From Candidatus Brocadiia bacterium (GTDB lineage Bacteria > Planctomycetota > MHYJ01 > WSZJ01): a stretch of 5,434 nucleotides of DNA. Under the pieces are notes generated by a model, which was given only the letters and a program-made list of their open reading frames with translations, searched no databases and was not told the origin of the DNA. Every line of letters starts with the position of its first letter. Position 1 is the first letter of the stretch. A program made the translations under genes and the position numbers. The stretch spans positions 1 through 5,434 of the forward strand of contig JABWAY010000282.1 of assembly GCA_013360825.1 (NCBI GenBank), read 5' to 3'. Positions 1 through 5,434 of this stretch are shown piece after piece.

Positions 1-1
1 C

Positions 2-142
2 GTGCTGGAACGCGCCCCGGAGCCGCCGAGAAGCCGGGTCTCGGCGGGGCTCCTTCGCCTCGCCCCGCGGTCGATCCGGGCGGTGCGCAGCGCCGTGCAG
101 ATCCTGGAAAGGCTGATGCGGTCGCCGGAGCTCGGGCCCTGA
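2..142 (+). CDS. 3' end of an unrecognised protein (5' truncated by window edge)
   Basis: Reading from base 2 gives 46 sense codons ending in TGA at 140-142. The C-terminus is basic and partly helical, with the segment RAVRSAVQILERLMRSPELG just before the end. Third positions are almost all G or C, as in the neighbouring genes. The overlapping frame that leads into the CLC gene gives a Pro/Gly/Ala-rich, low-information peptide here, so this frame is the better coding candidate. The stop overlaps the proposed CTG start of the CLC gene, which suggests one operon with translational coupling. Too little of the protein is present to name a family. The true start lies outside the window. Confidence 0.5.
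   Translation: MLERAPEPPRSRVSAGLLRLAPRSIRAVRSAVQILERLMRSPELGP
127..130 (+). promoter_or_regulatory. Ribosome binding site (GGAG) supporting a CTG start
   Basis: GGAG lies eight bases upstream of CTG at 139-141, a normal Shine-Dalgarno distance. It sits inside the last codons of the upstream gene, as expected for coupled genes. It matters because the CLC frame has no ATG, GTG or TTG codon before base 601, so this site is the main support for the proposed start. Confidence 0.45.
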
Positions 143-2313
143 GCCTCCCTCTCCGCGAAGAGGCGGACCCTCCGCACGACCCCGGCACCGGGACCGGTTC
201 CGGCGCCGCCGCAACCGCCCAGGGAAGGGTCGTCCGGTTCCCGGGCTCCCGGTCCCGCCTGGTCCGGACGCTGTTCCTCAGCATCCTCGTCGGCATCATC
301 GCGGGCTCCGCCGCGAAACTCTTCGAATCCGGCGTCGCCGTCGGAAGCCGCCTCGCGATCGGCCGCTTCGCCGATCCCGCCAGCGAGACGCTGTTCCGGT
401 TCGACTGGAGAGTCGCGCTCCTGCCCGCCCTCGGCGGGCTCATCTCCGGCGTCGTCCTCGGTCTCCTGACGCGCCGCACGCGGGCCCACGGCACCGCGGT
501 CCTGATCGACGCCTTCCATCACGGCGGGGCGTCCCTCCCCCTCAAGGACTCCCTCCTCAAGGCCGCCGGGGCCGTCGTCCTGATCTGCTTCGGCGGATCG
601 GTGGGGATGGAGGCCCCGATCGCGGTGCTGTCGGCCTCGATCGGGACCACCCTCGCGGCGCTCCTGCACCTCTCCCCGCGCGAGCGCCGGCTCTTCCTCA
701 TCGCCGGTTGCGCCGCCGGCGTCGGGGCGATCTTCCAGTGCCCGCTCGGCGGAGCCATCTTCGCCGTCACCGTGCTCTACCGCGAACCGGAGATCGAGAG
801 CGACGCCCTTTTTCCCGCCATCATCGCCTCCGTGACCAGCTACTCCACGTTCATCTCGTTCGGAGGCGGCGAGCACCACCTCCTGACGGGGCTCGAAGGG
901 GTCGCGTTCACGTCGCCGCGCCAGCTGGCCGCCTACCTCGTCCTCGCGGTCGTCTGCACGCTCGTCGGCATCCTGTTCCACTACACGCTGCGCGCCGCGG
1001 CCTCCGTGTTCAGGGCGAGCCGGATTCCCCGGACGATCACCCCGCTGGTGGCGGGGCTGGCGGGCGGGCTGATCGCCTGCGCCATCCCGCAGGTCATGGA
1101 CTCCCGGTACCTGTTCATCCAGAACGCCCTCGAAGGCACGTCCCTCCGCCAGCTCCACTCCTGGCAGGTCTGGGCGCTCCTGTTCACGCTGGTCCTGGTC
1201 GCCAAGTGCGTGGCCACGTCGCTCATGATGGGGGCGGAGAGCGCGGGAGGGCTGTTCGGCCCGATTCTGTTCATGGGGGGCATCGCCGGCGCGGCGGTCG
1301 GATCCCTCATCGAGTCCACCGCTCCGTCCATGTTCTCGGAGAGTCTCCGGCAGGCCCTGATTCCGGTTGGGATGGCGGGGCTTCTCGCCGCCTGCCTCCG
1401 CACCCCGCTGGCGGCGATCGTCATGGTCACCGAGATGACCGGCAGCTACAGGCTGATCGTTCCCCTGATGCTCGTCACGATGGTCAGCTACATCCTGGGG
1501 CGCCGCTGGGGAGTGTATGCGGAGCAGATTCCCGGCCCCGGCGAATCGCCGGCTCACGCGGGCGAGTCCGTCATCTCCCTTCTCGAACTCGGCCGCGTGA
1601 AAGACCTCATGAAGACCGACGGCCCCCTGATCGTCGCGCCGGGAACTCCCATGACCGTCCTCCTCACGCGCGTCCCCCCCGGCACCCGGCCGTTCTTCGC
1701 CGTCGTCGACGGGGCCCGGCTGGTCGGGACGATTTCCGCGGCCGCATTCGAGGCCGCCGCCGCGGCCCCCGAGGCCCACGCCGCCCTGGTCGCCCTCGAC
1801 CTCGCCTCCCCGCAGCGGGAGGTCGTCTACGCCGAGGACGACCTCTTCAGCACCCTGGAACTCTTCCGCCGCTGGAAAGCCACCGTCCTCCCCGTCCTCG
1901 ACGGGGACACCGGGCGGTTCGCCGGCGTCCTCCCGCGGACCGCCATCCTCGACAACCTCAAGGAGGAGATCTCCCGGCAGCGCGCGCAGATGACCCGCGA
2001 GCACGAGGGGATGGAGGAACTGGCGAGCGCGAGCCTCATGGAGTCCCTCCTGTCGGAACTGTCCGGCGCGGGGCGCGGCCGGATCCGGCACATCCGCGTC
2101 CCGGCGGACGCGGTCGGCAGGTCGCTCAGGGAACTCGGCTTTCTCCAGCGGTACGGATCCAGCGTGATCGCCATCGAGTCGGCGGGCGGAAAAGTCGAGT
2201 CGCCTCCCGATCCCAATCGCCCCCTCACCGCCGAGGAATTCCTGGTCGTCGTGCCCAGCGGAGAGTCGCCCCGCCAGGGGAACCCGGGAGAGCAGGGAAG
2301 CGGACCGGCGTGA
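139..2313 (+). CDS. CLC-family chloride channel/transporter with CBS pair and TrkA-C (RCK_C) domain
   Basis: Integral membrane protein of the CLC superfamily, expected to move Cl- or a similar anion across the cytoplasmic membrane. From the CTG start it is 724 residues. Residues 1-35 are a Pro/Gly-rich tail. Membrane helices run from about 38 to 455. The gating-glutamate motif appears as GSVGMEAP with Glu158 (canonical form GREGP). The anion-site motif GLFGP is at 371-375 with Phe373, and Tyr460 is a plausible match to the E. coli anion-site tyrosine. The first motif is HGTAVLIDAFH at about 117-127 instead of GSGIP. A CBS-type region follows at about 484-611, then a helical linker, then a TrkA-C fold at about 647-708 (IRHIRVPADAVGRSLREL, ending in FLVVVPSG). 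Both soluble parts are regulatory domains in known families and usually bind nucleotides or other small ligands. Starting at GTG 601 would delete the first helices and cut the gating motif, so that start is wrong. The CTG start overlaps the upstream TGA. Family identity is secure; the exact start is not. Confidence 0.9.
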   Translation: MSLPLREEADPPHDPGTGTGSGAAATAQGRVVRFPGSRSRLVRTLFLSILVGIIAGSAAKLFESGVAVGSRLAIGRFADPASETLFRFDWRVALLPALGGLISGVVLGLLTRRTRAHGTAVLIDAFHHGGASLPLKDSLLKAAGAVVLICFGGSVGMEAPIAVLSASIGTTLAALLHLSPRERRLFLIAGCAAGVGAIFQCPLGGAIFAVTVLYREPEIESDALFPAIIASVTSYSTFISFGGGEHHLLTGLEGVAFTSPRQLAAYLVLAVVCTLVGILFHYTLRAAASVFRASRIPRTITPLVAGLAGGLIACAIPQVMDSRYLFIQNALEGTSLRQLHSWQVWALLFTLVLVAKCVATSLMMGAESAGGLFGPILFMGGIAGAAVGSLIESTAPSMFSESLRQALIPVGMAGLLAACLRTPLAAIVMVTEMTGSYRLIVPLMLVTMVSYILGRRWGVYAEQIPGPGESPAHAGESVISLLELGRVKDLMKTDGPLIVAPGTPMTVLLTRVPPGTRPFFAVVDGARLVGTISAAAFEAAAAAPEAHAALVALDLASPQREVVYAEDDLFSTLELFRRWKATVLPVLDGDTGRFAGVLPRTAILDNLKEEISRQRAQMTREHEGMEELASASLMESLLSELSGAGRGRIRHIRVPADAVGRSLRELGFLQRYGSSVIAIESAGGKVESPPDPNRPLTAEEFLVVVPSGESPRQGNPGEQGSGPA

Positions 2314-2397
2314 CCCGGCGCGATGCCGGTCCGGCCCGGGCGGAAGAGCGGGCCCTCGGTCGTGAAGTCGGGGACGGCGAACGCCGGGCCCGAAGGA
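2314..2397. terminator. Possible weak bidirectional terminator between convergent genes
   Basis: This 84-bp gap separates the converging ends of the CLC and hydrolase genes. It holds a small hairpin, CCGGC-GCGAT-GCCGG at 2315-2329. It also holds a 7-bp pairing of CGGGCCC (2349-2355) with GGGCCCG (2386-2392) around a 30-base loop. Neither is followed by a T-run on either strand, so classical intrinsic termination is not shown. In DNA this GC-rich, short pairings also occur by chance. Confidence 0.2.
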
Positions 2398-3390
2398 CTA
2401 CTCTTTCCCCTCCGCCGCCTTCGTGAATTCCTCCAGCGCCGCCTCGATCCGCGCCGCCGCCCCGCTCCCCGCGAACGCCGCTTTCGCCTTCTTCAGCAGG
2501 TCCGCCGCCTTCTTCGCGTCCCCCGCCGCCTTCGCCGCCTCCAGCTCGCGGTCCGCCGCGTCCTCGATCAGCTTCGCGACCAGCTCCCCGCGCGACTTCG
2601 CGTAGGCGCTCTTCGCCCCCGCCAGTTTCTTCAGCATCCCCGCCGCCTTCCCGTACTGCTTCGCCTCCACCAGCGCCCGCGACCCCTGCAGGAGGGCGAC
2701 GCAGTCGGGCGGAAGCAGTTTCTCCATCCACTCGAATCCCCGCTGCCAGGCCTCCGCGGGCGGGATGTGCGGCCAGTCCGGCGGCTCGTCGAACGCGACC
2801 TCCATCCCCGCCTTCCGCATGTCCTCGACCGACTTTTTGCACTGGTCGTGGTTGAAGTCCCTGCCGCCGCTGATGACATAGAACGGGGTCTTGAGCATCG
2901 GGCGCGCCATCTGCTCGCTGACGAGGCAGCCGCTCACCGGGACCCCCGCGGTGAACAGCTCCGGGTGGTCGGAGCAGAGGTGGCAGGTCACGAATCCCCC
3001 CGCGGAGTGCCCGGACACGTAGACCCGGTCCGGGTCGATCGAGTAGGTCGCCAGCACCTCCCGCGCGATCTCGACGATCTGCTTCATGTCCTCCTCGCTG
3101 TACCCCTGCGGGTCGGTCGAAGCAGGCAGACAGAGCAGGTACCCCTTGTTCTTCGCCGCCGCGTAGTGGTTCTCGTAGTTCTCCGGGCGCCCTCCCGACC
3201 CGTGAAACATGAAGATCACCCCGTACTTCTGCGCGGGCCTGTACCCGGCCGGGACGTTCAACACGTAATAGCTCGTCCCGTACTCGATCTTCTGCCGCCC
3301 GGCTTTCGCCGGCGGGGGCTTCCGCGCCGCCTGGGCGACGGCCGGATGCGCGAGGGCGAGCAGCACGAGCGCCGTCAGGAGGATTCTCAT
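2398..3390 (-). CDS. Exported alpha/beta-hydrolase (esterase / PHB-depolymerase-like) with helical C-terminal tail
   Basis: 330-residue protein predicted to leave the cytoplasm. Residues 1-21 form a signal peptide (MRILLTALVLLALAHPAVAQA) with a likely cleavage after AVA (19) or AQA (21). Residues 35-228 form an alpha/beta-hydrolase domain: a strand with the oxyanion motif FMFHGSGG (60-67), the nucleophile elbow GHSAG with Ser129, a likely acid Asp178 in SGGRD, and a likely His208 in DWPHIPPAEAW. This layout matches secreted feruloyl-esterase, polyhydroxybutyrate-depolymerase and LpqC-like enzymes that cleave esters. The substrate cannot be read from sequence. Six cysteines (87, 136, 139, 155, 184, 230) would suit disulfides in an exported protein. 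Residues 231-330 are Ala/Lys/Glu-rich helices with two TPR-like copies of KAAxxLKK at 248 and 294, beyond the usual hydrolase length. The gene converges with the CLC gene and diverges from the GNAT gene. The start is fixed by the signal peptide, although the upstream ribosome binding site is weak (only a G-run close to the ATG). Confidence 0.85.
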   Translation of the reverse strand: MRILLTALVLLALAHPAVAQAARKPPPAKAGRQKIEYGTSYYVLNVPAGYRPAQKYGVIFMFHGSGGRPENYENHYAAAKNKGYLLCLPASTDPQGYSEEDMKQIVEIAREVLATYSIDPDRVYVSGHSAGGFVTCHLCSDHPELFTAGVPVSGCLVSEQMARPMLKTPFYVISGGRDFNHDQCKKSVEDMRKAGMEVAFDEPPDWPHIPPAEAWQRGFEWMEKLLPPDCVALLQGSRALVEAKQYGKAAGMLKKLAGAKSAYAKSRGELVAKLIEDAADRELEAAKAAGDAKKAADLLKKAKAAFAGSGAAARIEAALEEFTKAAEGKE

Positions 3391-3392
3391 GC

Positions 3393-3444
3393 CCCGGATT
3401 CTGCCACAGCCCCCTCCCCGCCCGCGAACGCGATCCCGGATTCT
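3393..3444. repeat. 10-bp direct repeat CCCGGATTCT in the divergent intergenic region
   Basis: CCCGGATTCT occurs at 3393-3402 and again at 3435-3444, exactly 42 bp apart, which is about four turns of the helix. The second copy is also part of an inverted repeat, CCGGA-TTC-TCCGG at 3436-3448. Both lie between the divergent hydrolase and GNAT starts, upstream of the putative GNAT promoter. This would suit a shared regulator binding site, but that is inference; chance is possible in short GC-rich DNA. Confidence 0.3.
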
Positions 3445-3462
3445 CCGGAAAGGGTTCCTTGC

Positions 3463-3490
3463 TGGACAGGGGCGACTCCGGCCCTAGACT
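3463..3490 (+). promoter_or_regulatory. Putative sigma-70-type promoter for the GNAT gene
   Basis: TGGACA at 3463-3468 matches five of six bases of the -35 consensus TTGACA. After a 16-bp spacer, TAGACT at 3485-3490 matches four of six bases of TATAAT. Transcription would begin near 3497, leaving a leader of about 30 bases that includes the ribosome binding site. The position just upstream of the GNAT gene supports the call. No equally good promoter is visible for the divergent hydrolase; the best -10 there (CAGAAT on the minus strand, close to the ATG) has only a weak -35. Confidence 0.5.
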
Positions 3491-3514
3491 GGGCGGACAT
3501 CGAGACCCCAGGAA

Positions 3515-3520
3515 AAGGAG
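3515..3520 (+). promoter_or_regulatory. Strong ribosome binding site (AAGGAG) of the GNAT gene
   Basis: AAGGAG ends eight bases before ATG 3529. It decides the start: the same frame is open far upstream, across the antisense of the hydrolase gene, but only this ATG has a strong Shine-Dalgarno sequence and begins the recognisable GNAT domain. Confidence 0.75.
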
Positions 3521-3528
3521 CGGCTCCC

Positions 3529-3978
3529 ATGCCCAAACCCGTCCTCATCAGGGAACTTCAGGCCGAAGATCTCTCCGCCATCGTGGACATCGAGGAGCGC
3601 ACGACGGGGACCGCCCGGCGCGCCTATTGGGAAGAGAGAATCAAGATCTCCGAGGCGATCCGGCCCCACTGGGCGTCGCTCGTGGCGGAGGTGAACAATC
3701 GCGTCGCCGGGTTCGTCTTCGGGCGCGCCGGCGAGAAGGAATTCGGGCTTCCCGGCTCCATCGCGTGGGTCGAGATCATCGGCGTCGATCCCGCCGTCCG
3801 GCGCCAGGGAGTCGCGGCGAAACTGATCGAGCATTTCACCGAAGCCGCCGGGAATCACGGCATCGAGATGGTCTTCACGCTCGTCGGCAAGGGCGACGCC
3901 GAAATGGCGAAGTTCTTCGGCAAGCACGGATTCGCCCAGGGGGAGATGGTCCACTTTCAGAAGAAGGTGAAGGGCTGA
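3529..3978 (+). CDS. GNAT-family N-acetyltransferase
   Basis: 149-residue single-domain protein of the GCN5-related N-acetyltransferase family, which moves an acetyl group from acetyl-CoA to an amine. It begins with the usual strand and helix (VLIRELQAEDLSAIVDIEER, residues 5-24). The central strand WVEIIGVDP (80-88) leads into the acetyl-CoA pyrophosphate loop RRQGVA (91-96), which matches the R/QxxGxG/A pattern, and then helix AKLIEHFTEAA. The C-terminal part AEMAKFFGKHGFAQGEMVHFQKKV (124-147) is the typical 'FYxKxGF' region. The TTGTARRAYWEERI segment resembles a group of small stand-alone GNATs found in deltaproteobacteria and other lineages; that is recalled family knowledge, not a search. 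The acceptor is unknown: it could be a small molecule or a protein N-terminus or lysine. The gene is probably transcribed alone from the promoter just upstream, and a hairpin follows about 80 bp after its stop. Confidence 0.88.
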   Translation: MPKPVLIRELQAEDLSAIVDIEERTTGTARRAYWEERIKISEAIRPHWASLVAEVNNRVAGFVFGRAGEKEFGLPGSIAWVEIIGVDPAVRRQGVAAKLIEHFTEAAGNHGIEMVFTLVGKGDAEMAKFFGKHGFAQGEMVHFQKKVKG

Positions 3979-4055
3979 TCCCGCCGCGCGGCGCCGCCGC
4001 ACCCCCCGCCGCGCCTGGGGATCCGACGCAGGCCGGCCCGCGCCCGGGACCCCCG

Positions 4056-4087
4056 GGGGACCGTCCCACGGCCGGTCCCCGGATTTT
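4056..4087 (+). terminator. Probable intrinsic terminator downstream of the GNAT gene
   Basis: GGGGACCG (4056-4063) pairs perfectly with CGGTCCCC (4073-4080) around a nine-base loop. Three bases later comes TTTT (4084-4087). An eight-pair GC-rich stem with a short T-run fits a weak intrinsic terminator 78 bp after the GNAT stop and would separate it from the kinase gene. Competing pairings are possible in this sequence, for example GGGAC (4046-4050) with GTCCC (4063-4067). Confidence 0.4.
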
Positions 4088-4090
4088 CCC

Positions 4091-4102
4091 GGCGACGTCG
4101 CC
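4091..4102. repeat. 12-bp perfect palindrome GGCGACGTCGCC upstream of the kinase gene
   Basis: GGCGACGTCGCC is its own reverse complement and lies 27 bp before the kinase ATG, just after the terminator-like hairpin. A dimeric regulator could bind such a site near the promoter. No convincing -35/-10 pair is visible around it, and GC-rich palindromes arise easily by chance, so a role is only inferred. Confidence 0.25.
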
Positions 4103-4129
4103 ACCCGCTTCCGGCAGGATGGGGGGCCC

Positions 4130-5434
4130 ATGAGTCCCCCGACCCCCGGCCCGCTGGACGACTCCCGCCGCACGCTCCTCCTGTTCACGTTCGCCGTCTC
4201 CCGCGGCATTCTCTCCGCCGAGGAGGCCGCCGCCGCGCTGGCCACCCTCCGCGGCTCCTCCGCCGGACCGCTTCGCAGCGGCGCGTCCCTGGCCCACGAC
4301 GCCCTCGGCCCCTGGTGGTCGGACCTGGAGGAGACGGCGCGCGGCGCCCTCCTGAGGGAGGTCGAACTCCTGCGCGCGGACGAGGGGCGCGCGGAACTCG
4401 CCGTGCTCACGTCGCCGATTCCCGACGCCGAAAAACGCGCGTGGTGGGGGGCCGACGCGTCCCGGATCGCCGCCGGCGACGTCGTGGTCGACATCGATTT
4501 CTCCGCCGGGGTCACGTTCACGAAGGGGACCGGGTCGGAGCCGCGCACCCTCACCCTTCCCCGGCTCGCCCCCGAAGACCGCTACCAGGTCCAGCGGGAG
4601 GTCGCCCGGGGCGGGATGGGCCGGATCCTGCTCGCGAAGGACGTCACCCTCGGGCGGAACATCGCCGTGAAGGAAATCCTCTCGGGGGGCGCCGAGGACG
4701 CCGCTTCGCCCGACGATGTCGAACGCTTCCTCCGCGAGGCCCGCATCACGGGGCAGCTGGAGCATCCGAACATCGTCCCGGTGCACGAGCTGGGGCAGCG
4801 CGCGGACGGGCGGATGTACTACACGATGAAGCTGGTGCGCGGGGAGACGATGGAGAAGCGGCTCGGGGGGGTGCAGCGGGACGAGCGGCTGTCGGACGGG
4901 GAGAAGCTGGCGAAGCGGTTGAAGCTGCTGGACGCGTTCGTGGACGTCTGCCAGGCGCTGGCGTATGCGCACACGCGCGGGGTGGTGAACCGGGACCTGA
5001 AGCCGTCGAACGTGATGCTCGGGGATTTCGGCGAGACGGTGGTGCTGGACTGGGGGCTGGCGCGGGTGGCGGGGACGGAGGACCGGGCGCGTCAGGATGT
5101 CGAGAGGCTGACGCTGACGCTGAATCCCTCGGGGGACGGTGCGGGGTCGTCGAAGCTGACGCTGGACGGGGCGATCATGGGGACGCCGAGCTACATGTCG
5201 CCGGAGCAGGCGCGCGGCGAGATCGAGAGTGTGGACGAGAAGAGCGACATTTATTCACTGGGGGCGATCCTCTACGAGATCGTGACGGGGGTCCCGCCGT
5301 TCACGGGCGGCTCCGCGATGGACGTGGTCCGGGCGGTCGGGACGCGGGAGCCCCCTGCGGTGAGCGCGGTGGAGCCGCTGGCGCCGCGGGAGCTGGAGGC
5401 GCTGATCCGGCGTGCGATGGCGAGGGACCGGTCG
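4130..5434 (+). CDS. Hanks-type Ser/Thr protein kinase with N-terminal extension (3' end cut by window edge)
   Basis: The 435 codons present encode a eukaryotic-like protein kinase, expected to phosphorylate Ser or Thr on protein targets. Residues 1-150 are not kinase: an Ala/Leu-rich helical stretch with FAVSRGILSAEEAAAALATL (20-40), then a mixed segment. Extensions in this position are common in planctomycete-type kinases. The kinase domain starts near RYQVQREVARGGMG (151-164). It has the Gly-rich loop 161-164, Lys181 in IAVK, Glu203 in the C-helix, the catalytic loop NRDLKPSN (287-294) with Asp289, DWG at 307-309 in place of DFG, the activation segment GTPSYMSPEQARGE (351-364), and DIYSLG with Asp373. 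The catalytic-loop His is replaced by Asn287. The window ends at RRAMARDRS, near the end of the catalytic domain, so any membrane helix, TPR or PEGA sensor part lies outside. ATG 4130 is the only start available in this open frame; a G-run (4121-4126) precedes it. Codon use switches sharply near residue 215-222. Confidence 0.93.
   Translation, partial: MSPPTPGPLDDSRRTLLLFTFAVSRGILSAEEAAAALATLRGSSAGPLRSGASLAHDALGPWWSDLEETARGALLREVELLRADEGRAELAVLTSPIPDAEKRAWWGADASRIAAGDVVVDIDFSAGVTFTKGTGSEPRTLTLPRLAPEDRYQVQREVARGGMGRILLAKDVTLGRNIAVKEILSGGAEDAASPDDVERFLREARITGQLEHPNIVPVHELGQRADGRMYYTMKLVRGETMEKRLGGVQRDERLSDGEKLAKRLKLLDAFVDVCQALAYAHTRGVVNRDLKPSNVMLGDFGETVVLDWGLARVAGTEDRARQDVERLTLTLNPSGDGAGSSKLTLDGAIMGTPSYMSPEQARGEIESVDEKSDIYSLGAILYEIVTGVPPFTGGSAMDVVRAVGTREPPAVSAVEPLAPRELEALIRRAMARDRS

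Noticed and set aside
1..138. Continuation of the CLC frame upstream of 139
   Set aside because: The frame is open, but it gives a Pro/Gly/Ala-rich peptide unlike a CLC N-terminus; the +1-shifted frame reads as better protein and ends in TGA at 142.
601..2313. GTG 601 as the start of the CLC gene
   Set aside because: It would start inside the gating motif and drop helices B to D, although the upstream frame clearly encodes them (for example the helix at 241-330 and HGTAVLIDAFH near 487-519).
708..2426. Second long plus-strand frame overlapping the CLC gene
   Set aside because: Its product is dominated by Arg, Pro and Gly in low-complexity runs, while the CLC frame has clear membrane helices and motifs.
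2323..3528. Long plus-strand frame running into the GNAT gene
   Set aside because: It is Arg/Pro-rich translation of the opposite strand of the hydrolase gene. Only the part from ATG 3529 has a ribosome binding site and a recognisable domain.
4115..4120. CAGGAT as a -10 element for the kinase
   Set aside because: Only three of six bases match, it is too close to the start codon, and no -35 element lies at a suitable distance.
4119..4133. Four-codon ORF (ATG to TGA) overlapping the kinase start as ATGA
   Set aside because: It could couple translation, but it is only MGGP, the ribosome binding site for it is poor, and such a short ORF is likely by chance.
3484..4972. Long minus-strand open frames opposite the GNAT and kinase genes
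   Set aside because: They are Arg/Pro/Gly-rich, lack recognisable domains and lie antisense to well-supported genes. High GC content removes stop codons and creates such shadows.

Overview
The window is a high-GC bacterial segment carrying five genes: the tail of one unrecognised gene, three complete genes, and a right-hand gene cut by the window edge. It contains a Hanks-type kinase with the 'LDWGLAR' and 'GTPSYMSPEQARGE' signatures. That kinase style is frequent in Planctomycetota and in some Myxococcota- and Acidobacteriota-like lineages. The taxon is therefore only a tentative inference. I see no rRNA, tRNA, CRISPR array, insertion sequence or phage gene.

Layout. (1) Bases 2-142 (+) are the last 46 codons of an unrecognised gene. 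Its TGA overlaps a putative CTG start. (2) Bases 139-2313 (+) encode a CLC-type chloride channel/transporter fused to two CBS domains and a C-terminal TrkA-C/RCK_C domain. No ATG, GTG or TTG lies in frame upstream of helix B, so the start is probably a CTG preceded by GGAG. (3) Bases 2398-3390 (-), convergent with the CLC gene, encode an exported alpha/beta-hydrolase (esterase / PHB-depolymerase-like) with an extra helical Ala/Lys-rich C-terminal tail. (4) After a 138-bp divergent intergenic region with a plausible sigma-70-like promoter, bases 3529-3978 (+) encode a small stand-alone GNAT acetyltransferase. (5) After a 151-bp gap with a plausible terminator hairpin and a 12-bp palindrome, bases 4130-5434 (+) encode a Ser/Thr protein kinase. 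It has a ~150-residue N-terminal non-kinase segment and runs off the right edge near the end of the catalytic domain.

The genes do not form one obvious pathway. The strand arrangement (+ + / - / + / +) gives at least three transcription units: the upstream gene with the CLC gene (translationally coupled), the hydrolase, and the GNAT, with the kinase probably separate. The CLC and the kinase are both regulatory or sensory proteins, but nothing in the sequence links them.

The points most worth a second look are the non-canonical start of the CLC gene, its altered anion/proton-pathway residues, the His-to-Asn change in the kinase HRD motif, and an abrupt switch from C-ending to G-ending codons inside the kinase gene. 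I did not find convincing evidence of a wholly new system.
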